This document shows positions 8,644 to 15,380 of a DNA stretch of 50,570 bases, one piece after another. The notes beneath the pieces are model-generated. The model searched no databases. It was not told the DNA's origin and saw only the letters and a list, made by a program, of their open reading frames with translations. Both the position numbers and the translations under genes were made by a program. This DNA is from Methanobacteriota archaeon (GTDB taxonomy: Archaea > Thermoplasmatota > Poseidoniia > Poseidoniales > Thalassarchaeaceae): assembly GCA_002712285.1 (NCBI GenBank), contig PATC01000051.1, positions 1 to 50,570 of the forward strand, read 5' to 3'. The stretch's first letter is position 1. Every line of letters starts with the position of its first letter.

Positions 8644-8949
8644 ATGGAATCCCTCCTATCTGAGATCCGTGCAGAAATCAAATCGGTTACTGCAGATCAA
8701 ATTCGCTCGAGGATAGAATCCCTTGTGGACGCTCTAGATGTTCTTCGCCAGGATGGTGCAATCACAAACGATGCATATCTAGATGCAGGTGCGATTCATG
8801 GGGGATTGATGATGCTCTCCAATCTGATAGAAGTCGGTATTGACCGTACTGAGGTTAAGAGTCACATGGAAGACCTAATCTCAAGAGCCCAGCGTGTAGA
8901 AGAGGTTCATCCTGGATTGATGGCATCTGTAGACGCCGCGATAAGATGA
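8644..8949 (+). CDS. Small helical protein of unknown function
   Basis: A 101-residue, wholly soluble and alpha-helical-looking protein (MESLLSEIRAEI to SVDAAIR) with regular hydrophobic spacing and no Cys. It lies between the epimerase and the ABC transporter in the same direction, about 30 nt and 10 nt from its neighbours, so it is probably co-transcribed. I recognise no family. A TTG at 8641 is a possible alternative start. Regular codon use and tight spacing argue that it is real. Confidence 0.7.
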   Translation: MESLLSEIRAEIKSVTADQIRSRIESLVDALDVLRQDGAITNDAYLDAGAIHGGLMMLSNLIEVGIDRTEVKSHMEDLISRAQRVEEVHPGLMASVDAAIR

Positions 8950-8959
8950 GGCCATATCC

Positions 8960-9787
8960 ATGGGAGATGTTCTGCTCCGCGTTGAATCGGTATCCAAGTC
9001 ATTTGGTGAAGTCGATGCACTTCGGGATGTCGACATCGAACTGAGACGCGGAGAGATAGTCGGCCTTGTCGGTGGTAATGGTGCAGGCAAGACGACATTA
9101 CTTCGTCTTCTTTGTGGGGTCTATCGCCCGTCTGTTGGTAGAGTCGCTTTCATGGTTGATGGCAAGGAAGAGCCTGTTGATCAGGTTCGTGAACGACTCG
9201 GTGTTGTTCCTGAGGCTACGGGTCTATATCATCGGTTGACTGCATGGGAGAATATACGATACCACACTCGAATACATGGTCGCTCAGACAAGGCATCTTG
9301 GGCTAGAACTCTTCGTTTTGCAAAAGCTCTCGATATTGAGGGTGAATTACATAGGAGTACACGCGGGTTCTCACGAGGAATGAGGCAGAAGATTGCTTTG
9401 ATTCGAGCTGTTGCTCACGGGCCTGATTTACTACTTCTGGATGAACCAACAGCAGGTCTCGATGTAACGAGTGCTAGAAAAGTACGCGGCCTTGTCCGTT
9501 CTCTTGGAGATGAAGGTGGAACCGTCATCTACAGCACACATATGCTCTCAGAGGCACAGCGCATATGCGATCGAATTCTAATCATACACAATGGAACTGT
9601 ACGTGCTGATGGTTCACCAGATGATTTACTCAAATCTACAGGTACTGCTGATCTTGAAGATGCTTACATGGCACTGACCCAAGATATCTCACGCATGAAT
9701 CGCCAAGAGGAAGAGACCGGATTGAGTCGATGGTGGCTGAAACTTTCGATGCGAGGAAAGAAATCGAATCTGGGGGAAGAGGAATGA
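8960..9787 (+). CDS. ABC transporter ATP-binding protein (NatA/CcmA-like)
   Basis: The protein has Walker A GGNGAGKTT, an ABC signature FSRGMRQKIA, Walker B LLLLDEPTAGLD with the catalytic Glu, and the H-loop STHMLSEA. At 275 aa it is the nucleotide-binding subunit of an ABC-2 type exporter, similar to NatA sodium or multidrug systems. A GAGG lies 8 nt before the ATG. Its stop overlaps the permease start (ATGA), so the pair is translationally coupled. The substrate cannot be told from sequence. Confidence 0.93.
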   Translation: MGDVLLRVESVSKSFGEVDALRDVDIELRRGEIVGLVGGNGAGKTTLLRLLCGVYRPSVGRVAFMVDGKEEPVDQVRERLGVVPEATGLYHRLTAWENIRYHTRIHGRSDKASWARTLRFAKALDIEGELHRSTRGFSRGMRQKIALIRAVAHGPDLLLLDEPTAGLDVTSARKVRGLVRSLGDEGGTVIYSTHMLSEAQRICDRILIIHNGTVRADGSPDDLLKSTGTADLEDAYMALTQDISRMNRQEEETGLSRWWLKLSMRGKKSNLGEEE

Positions 9788-11034
9788 ACCGATTCTACTC
9801 CATTCGAACAGTTGCAGGTAAGGAACTAGTCGATTTCATACGTGATTGGAGGACAATTGCGGCTCTACTTCTTGTGCCGTTAATCATCTTCCCAATGATT
9901 TTCATTGCTGTCCCTTGGTTCCTTCAAGGTGAAGCTGCCGAATTGGAATTAATCGATCTTGACGTAGTTGTGTATGTCGATGAGAATTCAGTATTGCCTG
10001 GCAGTTTAGAACAACATCTCAATGAGTCAAGGATATCTGTTCAGTCCTATTTCGTTGAATTTGAGGCTGACAAGCACCTTGGTAATCATTCATTCTTCCT
10101 CAATGAGGCATCAGAATCTATTGAGAATGGCTTGAATCATGCAACTTTACTACTCCGAAAAACCGAGGGGAATGCTACGGAGAACTGGGACTTTGTTGTT
10201 TTTTCAGATAGTACCGATGAGTTATCGAGAGAGGCCTTTGACCGTATAATACTCGCTGTGGATATCTGGGAAGACGAAATTATCAATGCTACTTTGAATG
10301 AAGTTTCTCTAACTTACGAAGATGTTCGAGACCCAGTAGGGTGGGATTCAGGTGGAACAACCACAGATGTCGCAACGAGTGGCGAGCAAGCCGCATTTGC
10401 ATTCGCGATGTTTGTACCATTCATTATTGCCTTATGGACTGCAACATCCGCAGTCCAACCATCAATCGATCTGACAGCAGGGGAACGGGAGCGAGGTACA
10501 CTCGAGGCTCTTCTGTGCACTCCGATACGTCGAGATGATCTGATGTGGGGTAAGTGGTTGGCGGTGGCGATAATTGCGAGTGCCTCGGTGTTGTTTCAGA
10601 TGGTTGGCCTTTTCGCAGCAATCCATTTCCTTTCAGGTGGATTCTTCTCAGCACCAAGCGTATCATTGGAGGGTTGGGTAATGTTCCTTGTGACAATCAT
10701 TCTTTTCGCCGTTTTTGTCGTTGCCGTCGAGATGGCAATTGCGATGCGCGCACGTTCCGTTAAAGAAGCAGGGTCTACACTAGGTCCCGTCATCATACTC
10801 TTCATTGGCCCAGCAATATTCGCTCAATTCGTTAATATGGAGAGTATCGAACTTTGGTGGTTTGTCGCTCCAGTGTTCAATATTTCTCTTGGAATGCGCG
10901 CTTCTCTACTAGACGATTTCACTCTCCTCTATGCAGCCCTATGGATGGGTAGCAGTATCCTCTATGCACTAGCAGCGACAGCTTGGGCATCACGCCAGTT
11001 TAATCGCGAAGACCTTGTTGAGAGCATCTCTTGA
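9784..11034 (+). CDS. ABC-2 type transporter permease (NatB-like)
   Basis: From the ATG at 9784 the protein is 416 aa. A first TM helix at about residues 24-45 is followed by an extracytoplasmic domain of about 160 residues with N-glycosylation-type sequons, then five or six TM helices in the C-terminal half. The cytoplasmic motif GERERGTLEALLCTPI between helices is diagnostic of ABC-2/NatB permeases. It overlaps the ATPase gene by 4 nt and forms the exporter with it. The longer frame from 9730 only duplicates the ATPase tail in another frame and was not used. Confidence 0.92.
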   Translation: MNRFYSIRTVAGKELVDFIRDWRTIAALLLVPLIIFPMIFIAVPWFLQGEAAELELIDLDVVVYVDENSVLPGSLEQHLNESRISVQSYFVEFEADKHLGNHSFFLNEASESIENGLNHATLLLRKTEGNATENWDFVVFSDSTDELSREAFDRIILAVDIWEDEIINATLNEVSLTYEDVRDPVGWDSGGTTTDVATSGEQAAFAFAMFVPFIIALWTATSAVQPSIDLTAGERERGTLEALLCTPIRRDDLMWGKWLAVAIIASASVLFQMVGLFAAIHFLSGGFFSAPSVSLEGWVMFLVTIILFAVFVVAVEMAIAMRARSVKEAGSTLGPVIILFIGPAIFAQFVNMESIELWWFVAPVFNISLGMRASLLDDFTLLYAALWMGSSILYALAATAWASRQFNREDLVESIS

Positions 11035-11056
11035 TATTACTGAGGTAATAGCATAG

Positions 11057-11067
11057 TATTATCTATA
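11057..11067 (+). promoter_or_regulatory. TATA-like box for the RHH-folE-que operon
   Basis: TATTATCTATA lies 20-30 nt before the ATG at 11087, the spacing for a leaderless start. It is the only clear promoter-like element ahead of the deazaguanine gene run. Confidence 0.5.
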
Positions 11068-11086
11068 CCTCGCCTGACCGCGTTTT

Positions 11087-11263
11087 ATGCCAAAGGTATC
11101 ACTGGACATGCCTGAACAATTGATGACAGATCTTCGCACTCATGTTGGCGATGATGCGAAATTCGTCAGCCTTGCAGATGCTATTAGGACAGCATGTCGA
11201 AAACTACTCGATCAACTCGATGATATTGATGCTAGGCATGGTAGGATTTCGAAGGAGGATTGA
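11087..11263 (+). CDS. Ribbon-helix-helix protein, 58 aa
   Basis: A short gene reading MPKVSLDMPEQLMTDL then FVSLADAIRTACRKLLDQL. The pattern of an N-terminal beta-strand of alternating residues, a first helix, a turn with F-x-S, and a second helix A-I-R-x-A is that of the MetJ/Arc/CopG ribbon-helix-helix fold, which dimerises and binds DNA through the strand. It is preceded by a TATA-like box and ends 3 nt before folE, with AAGGAGG inside its own 3' end serving folE. I infer an autoregulator or operon regulator; this is not shown by the sequence. Confidence 0.75.
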   Translation: MPKVSLDMPEQLMTDLRTHVGDDAKFVSLADAIRTACRKLLDQLDDIDARHGRISKED

Positions 11264-11266
11264 ATC

Positions 11267-11860
11267 ATGTCTGTACTTAATCGAGAAGAAGCTAAATCGG
11301 CAGTCCGTACTCTACTAGAATGGATTGAACGTTCAGAAGGAGAATCTGGTTCCAGAGAGGGCCTAGTTGACACGCCTGAGCGGGTTGTGTCTATGTTCGA
11401 TGAGATATTCTCCGGATATACCACTTCAGCCGCAGAGATTTTGTCATCAACATTCAATGGGGAAGGTTACGATGGCATTGTATTGCTGAAGGATATAGAA
11501 TTCCACTCTACATGTGAGCATCATCTTCAGCCCTTCTCTGGTCGAGCCCATGTCGCGTATATCCCAGTAGACCGAATTGTTGGAATTAGCAAGTTAGCTC
11601 GTATCACAGATCTCCATGCAAAGAGATTGCAAAATCAGGAGCGTATTACGAAAGGTATCGCGGATGATCTTGAGGAACATATCCAGCCACTTGGTTCCGC
11701 AGTCATCATTGAAGCGAGGCATGGTTGTATGCGCTGTCGAGGTGTCTTGAAGCAGAATGCAGTCATGACTACAAGCGCGATGCGGGGTGTGTTTTTCGAT
11801 AATCCTGAAGCACGTTCTGAACTTTTACAATTAATCCAATCGAAAACAACAGATGTCTGA
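11267..11860 (+). CDS. folE: GTP cyclohydrolase I (type IA)
   Basis: FolE converts GTP to 7,8-dihydroneopterin triphosphate, the entry step to preQ0. The zinc site is intact: Cys83 and His86 in STCEHHLQPF and Cys154 in HGCMRCRGV. VDRIVGISKLARI is the usual substrate-binding segment. At 197 aa it has normal length. Most archaea use the unrelated-site type IB enzyme (MptA), so a type IA enzyme here may be of bacterial origin. With queE, queC and queD downstream its product most likely goes to archaeosine rather than folate. AAGGAGG precedes the ATG. Confidence 0.95.
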   Translation: MSVLNREEAKSAVRTLLEWIERSEGESGSREGLVDTPERVVSMFDEIFSGYTTSAAEILSSTFNGEGYDGIVLLKDIEFHSTCEHHLQPFSGRAHVAYIPVDRIVGISKLARITDLHAKRLQNQERITKGIADDLEEHIQPLGSAVIIEARHGCMRCRGVLKQNAVMTTSAMRGVFFDNPEARSELLQLIQSKTTDV

Positions 11861-11869
11861 GGTTTGATA

Positions 11870-13099
11870 ATGAATAATGCTCAGCATTACTATCAGTCCT
11901 TGATTACTCAAGGACATTCACTTGAGCATGCACTTCATTATACTCGTATGTATTATCCCGAATTTCATCCGATACCGATTTCTGGCCCACAGGTAGCGGG
12001 TTATGTCCAGATTCCAATGGTACCTCAACGTAAGAGTCGCACGACGTTGTATGTCGTTCTAGGAATTGGCGTATTTGCGATACTTGCTGTAATGATAATT
12101 CTTGGAGCTATCTTTGCCCTCGCATTCTTCGAGTTTGAGGATAACACTCCTGAATTTGGATTCAGGCACGACACATCTCCTACATTATTCGAGAATCTTG
12201 CTGTAAATCAAGAACCATACATGGGAACAGATTACCCTGATTTCAGTAGTGTCGTTTACATTGAGGGTATTGGATCTGATGGTGAGGTATATGCTGGATC
12301 AGGTGTCATAATTAGCGATTATTGGGTCTTGACGGCAGCTCATGTGGTGGATGGCCTCAAGGCTTCTGAAACCTCAGTATTCCTTGGACCCGATTATCAA
12401 AATGCGCAAGTCAGCATCTCTATCGAAGCCTATGTGATTCATCCTGGATATTCTTCTTCTGACGAACTTTTGGAGGAGGGTTTCGATATCGCTTTGATTG
12501 AACTCAAGGATTCCGTTGAAGACTCATCATTCTCAGTGGCAGATTGGGACAATCGTACATCTGTGTATGGATTGGATTTGGGGGCTAAAGTGTACACATC
12601 CGGCTATGGAGATTACAACCGTGGCTATTCTAAGTGTACTGATTATTGTCTAACTGATGGGGATTACCATTCTCAGAGACGTGCTTGGGAGAATACATTA
12701 GACAGAATCGTTGTAGATCTCAAATCATCAAAGAGTTTTGAAGGCGATTCTGAATACAAGGGTGGCTGGGTGGTATACGATTTTGATTCACCTAGAGGTG
12801 ATTCAAATGCACTGGGCCAAGGTGAAGACTTTAGTTTTGAACAAGGTGACTATTCTTACGCTGGTCCAGGTGATAGTGAATCAGAACCTCTTTCATTAGA
12901 AGGAACCAGTGTGATGGGTGATTCTGGTGGGCCAACGTTCGCTCTAATTGGGGACTCTTGGAAAGTCATTGGTTTGACATCTCATGGGAGTGAATCTGCG
13001 AATTATGGAGATGTCGCATTCAATACTGGTGTCTACAGTCATAGGGCTTGGATTTGCAGCCATAGTGGAGATAACAATCTGATTCGAGGGTGTTCCTGA
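11870..13099 (+). CDS. Membrane-anchored trypsin-like (S1) serine protease
   Basis: From the ATG at 11870 there is a cytoplasmic N-terminus of about 58 residues containing the helix-like HSLEHALHYTRMYYPEF, one TM helix (about 59-87), and an extracytoplasmic chymotrypsin-fold domain. The triad is visible: His158 in LTAAHVVDG, Asp206 in FDIALIELK and Ser352 in MGDSGGP. A Cys pair (SKCTDYC) and C-terminal Cys residues suggest disulfides. It sits between folE and queE with a 9-nt gap and a TGATG overlap, so it belongs to the preQ0 operon by layout. Its role there is unknown; it may simply be co-expressed. Confidence 0.9.
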   Translation: MNNAQHYYQSLITQGHSLEHALHYTRMYYPEFHPIPISGPQVAGYVQIPMVPQRKSRTTLYVVLGIGVFAILAVMIILGAIFALAFFEFEDNTPEFGFRHDTSPTLFENLAVNQEPYMGTDYPDFSSVVYIEGIGSDGEVYAGSGVIISDYWVLTAAHVVDGLKASETSVFLGPDYQNAQVSISIEAYVIHPGYSSSDELLEEGFDIALIELKDSVEDSSFSVADWDNRTSVYGLDLGAKVYTSGYGDYNRGYSKCTDYCLTDGDYHSQRRAWENTLDRIVVDLKSSKSFEGDSEYKGGWVVYDFDSPRGDSNALGQGEDFSFEQGDYSYAGPGDSESEPLSLEGTSVMGDSGGPTFALIGDSWKVIGLTSHGSESANYGDVAFNTGVYSHRAWICSHSGDNNLIRGCS

Positions 13100-13701
13100 T
13101 GGAAGAAGTTACTTACCCTATTGTGGAGATATTTCACTCTGTACAAGGCGAAGGTTTCCATGCTGGTATTCCCCATGTTTTCGTGAGATTCGGTAATTGC
13201 AACCTTCGATGTCAATGGTGCGATACAGATTTTCTGGCTTTCACTGAGCGGACTATAGATTCTATTTTGGATGAGGTTCTATCTTACAATTGCAATCGTG
13301 TTATCTTTACGGGCGGTGAGCCAGCTATGCAAGACCTCGCAACCATCGGTGGTCGGTTTAAGGAACATGGAATCACGCTATCGATTGAGACGAATGGGAC
13401 AATTGAAGTTGACCCTATCATCGATTGGATTTGTGTATCTCCAAAAGATCAGATATATCCTGGTGTGAAAATCCGTCAACGTAACGGTAATGAATTGAAA
13501 GTAGTATACTGCGGTCAAGATCTTGAGAATTATAACGATTTGATAGATGGATTCGAACATCTGTTCCTTCAACCATGCTACATGGATAACATATCAGTCG
13601 AAGAGAACGGTCGTAACTTCCAGAGCGTGGAATCGATAGTTAAGTTGAATCCTGAGTGGCGGCTTTCTTTACAGACTCACAAATGGATGGGTGTGTTATG
13701 A
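13099..13701 (+). CDS. queE: 7-carboxy-7-deazaguanine synthase (radical SAM)
   Basis: QueE rearranges 6-carboxytetrahydropterin to 7-carboxy-7-deazaguanine. The radical SAM C-x3-C-x2-C site is at Cys34, Cys38 and Cys41 (GNCNLRCQWCDTD), preceded by the family N-terminus IFHSVQGEG and followed by FTGGEP. It is 200 aa, a usual compact length. Its ATG overlaps the protease stop (TGATG) and its own stop overlaps queC (ATGA), implying translational coupling. Confidence 0.96.
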   Translation: MEEVTYPIVEIFHSVQGEGFHAGIPHVFVRFGNCNLRCQWCDTDFLAFTERTIDSILDEVLSYNCNRVIFTGGEPAMQDLATIGGRFKEHGITLSIETNGTIEVDPIIDWICVSPKDQIYPGVKIRQRNGNELKVVYCGQDLENYNDLIDGFEHLFLQPCYMDNISVEENGRNFQSVESIVKLNPEWRLSLQTHKWMGVL

Positions 13702-14477
13702 TTATGCGCGCAGTCATGGCATTATCGGGTGGTATGGATTCCACTTCTTTGCTACTGAACCTCTTAGCTCGAGGTTACACGGTAACTTGTATTTCGTATC
13801 GTTATGGTCAGAAGCATTCGATTGAGATTGTTCGTGCTGAGGAAAATATTGCCCGTTTCCAGAGTGCAGGTCTTCCAGTGTCTCATTCAGTAGTAGATCT
13901 TACTTCTTCGATGTCAGTATTTCATTCGGCTCTAACCTCATCTGAGATTGAAGTACCAGAGGGTCATTATGAGAAGGAACAGATGAAGCAAACCGTCGTT
14001 CCAAATCGCAATGCTATCTTCGCTTCTATCCTGTATGGTCTTGCCTTGACTATATCTGAAAGAGAGGATTTGGATGTGAGCATCGCACTTGGAGTCCACA
14101 GTGGTGATCATGCAATCTATCCCGATTGCCGTCCAGAATTCTACAATGCGTTGCAGAATGCATTTGAGATTGGTAATTGGGGGTCTGAACGGATATCCTT
14201 TGAGCTCCCTTACATCGATGGCAACAAGACCTCGATTCTACGAGATTGTCTCAAATCATGTGAATCACTCGGGCTAGATTTTGATGATGTCATGAGGAGC
14301 ACCATCACATCTTATGCTCCGGATTCAGAAGGCCGTTCCAATGGGAGAACCGGTTCAGACATAGAACGAATTCTAGCTTTCCATGAGGTTGGACGGGATG
14401 ATCCAGTAGAATACATCCAAGATTGGAAAACTGTGCTTAGACATGCGTTGAATGTACAGGCGGAGCATGGTGAATGA
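13698..14477 (+). CDS. queC: 7-cyano-7-deazaguanine synthase lacking the zinc-site cysteines
   Basis: QueC amidates and dehydrates 7-carboxy-7-deazaguanine to preQ0 using ATP. The PP-loop LSGGMDS (Ser10-Ser15), YRYGQKH, VPNRNAIF and YPDCRPEF motifs are intact, as is length (259 aa). The C-terminal zinc site, normally C-x8-C-x2-C-x2-C, aligns to TITSYAP through NGRTGSDIER with Ser205, Asn215, Thr218 and Asp221, so all four Cys are gone while the surrounding family pattern remains. Coupled to queE (ATGA). The most likely reading is a QueC whose fold no longer needs structural zinc; a changed activity cannot be excluded. Confidence 0.92.
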   Translation: MIMRAVMALSGGMDSTSLLLNLLARGYTVTCISYRYGQKHSIEIVRAEENIARFQSAGLPVSHSVVDLTSSMSVFHSALTSSEIEVPEGHYEKEQMKQTVVPNRNAIFASILYGLALTISEREDLDVSIALGVHSGDHAIYPDCRPEFYNALQNAFEIGNWGSERISFELPYIDGNKTSILRDCLKSCESLGLDFDDVMRSTITSYAPDSEGRSNGRTGSDIERILAFHEVGRDDPVEYIQDWKTVLRHALNVQAEHGE

Positions 14478-14478
14478 T

Positions 14479-14892
14479 ATGTCAGGTAAACCAAGATTAG
14501 ACAATGAGCGTGATGATGAGTGGCGGAATCGTTTGAGCCGATTAGCCTACAAGGTTACACGGCAGGGTGCGACTGAACGTCCATTCAGTGGTGATTTGTA
14601 TACTGAGGATAGGGATGGAAACTACCATTGTGTATGTTGTGATCATCTCCTATTCACTTCGGAAATGAAGTATGATTCTGGTTGTGGCTGGCCTTCCTTC
14701 CATACAGAGCATCCAGACGCTGGTATTGTTCGTTTAGAGGATGTTTCTCATGGAATGATTAGGGTTGAGGTTCGTTGCCAATCATGTGATGCACATCTTG
14801 GCCATGTTTTCAACGATGGCCCTCGTGAGAATGGTGGTGAACGCTATTGTATCAATTCTGTATGTCTAACATTCACGGAGAGTGATGCGTGA
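14479..14892 (+). CDS. msrB: Peptide-methionine (R)-S-oxide reductase
   Basis: MsrB reduces methionine-R-sulfoxide in proteins. The structural zinc pairs are Cys51/Cys54 (CVCC) and Cys100/Cys103 (CQSC), SGCGWPSF carries the substrate Trp, and the catalytic Cys124 is in ERYCINS. No MsrA is nearby. It lies between queC and queD with 1-nt spacing/overlap on each side, so it is read as part of the preQ0 operon, perhaps because the radical SAM step and its products are sensitive to oxidation (inference). ATG 14467 is an alternative start. Confidence 0.94.
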   Translation: MSGKPRLDNERDDEWRNRLSRLAYKVTRQGATERPFSGDLYTEDRDGNYHCVCCDHLLFTSEMKYDSGCGWPSFHTEHPDAGIVRLEDVSHGMIRVEVRCQSCDAHLGHVFNDGPRENGGERYCINSVCLTFTESDA

Positions 14893-15344
14893 TGGTTACA
14901 TCGATTCGTCGTTGGGTTGAAACAGATACAGGACATCGAGTCCCCAATCATAAGAGTAAATGTAGACATCTACATGGTCATCGGTACCGTTGGGAAGCAG
15001 AAATCGAAGGCGAGGTTGTTACTGAATCAGGTGTTTCAGATGAAGGTATGTTGATGGATTTTGGTGACATATCCGCAATTCTAACGAGTGAAATTCATGA
15101 CGTTGTTGATCATTCATTTATTGTATTTTCAGAGGATAAGGAAGCTATCCAAGCTCTTGAAAAGATGGGTCCTGATCATAGAACGGTGATTGTAGATTTC
15201 ATTCCTACTGCTGAGAATCTCGCAAGATGGGCCTTTGAGAGGGTCGAACCATTGATTCGATCTTCATATCAGAATAAATTACGGTTAGTTGCGATTCATG
15301 TTAGAGAAACCCCGAAATCTTGGGCTTCATGGCGTTGTGAATAA
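14892..15344 (+). CDS. queD: 6-carboxy-5,6,7,8-tetrahydropterin synthase
   Basis: QueD turns dihydroneopterin triphosphate into 6-carboxytetrahydropterin, the QueE substrate. The zinc ligands are a His in DTGHRV and the HLHGH pair, with the catalytic Cys just before in KCRHLHGH. MDFGDI, VDHSF and PTAENLARW complete the family pattern. Length is 150 aa. The ATG overlaps the msrB stop (TGATG). With folE, queE and queC it completes the GTP to preQ0 path; the tRNA transglycosylase and ArcS/QueF-like steps are not in the window. Confidence 0.95.
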   Translation: MVTSIRRWVETDTGHRVPNHKSKCRHLHGHRYRWEAEIEGEVVTESGVSDEGMLMDFGDISAILTSEIHDVVDHSFIVFSEDKEAIQALEKMGPDHRTVIVDFIPTAENLARWAFERVEPLIRSSYQNKLRLVAIHVRETPKSWASWRCE

Positions 15345-15347
15345 GAT

Positions 15348-15359
15348 TTGTATAAATTC
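15348..15359 (+). promoter_or_regulatory. TATA-like box for the giant lipoprotein gene
   Basis: TTGTATAAATTC sits 22-33 nt before the ATG at 15381, directly after the queD stop. It suggests an independent, leaderless transcript rather than read-through from the que operon. Confidence 0.55.
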
Positions 15360-15380
15360 GGTTGTTGAATTAAATACCTG

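Noticed and set aside
9730-9783. Upstream start of the ABC permease
   Set aside because: It would overlap the ATPase by 58 nt; ATG 9784 gives the standard ATGA overlap and a normal permease N-terminus.
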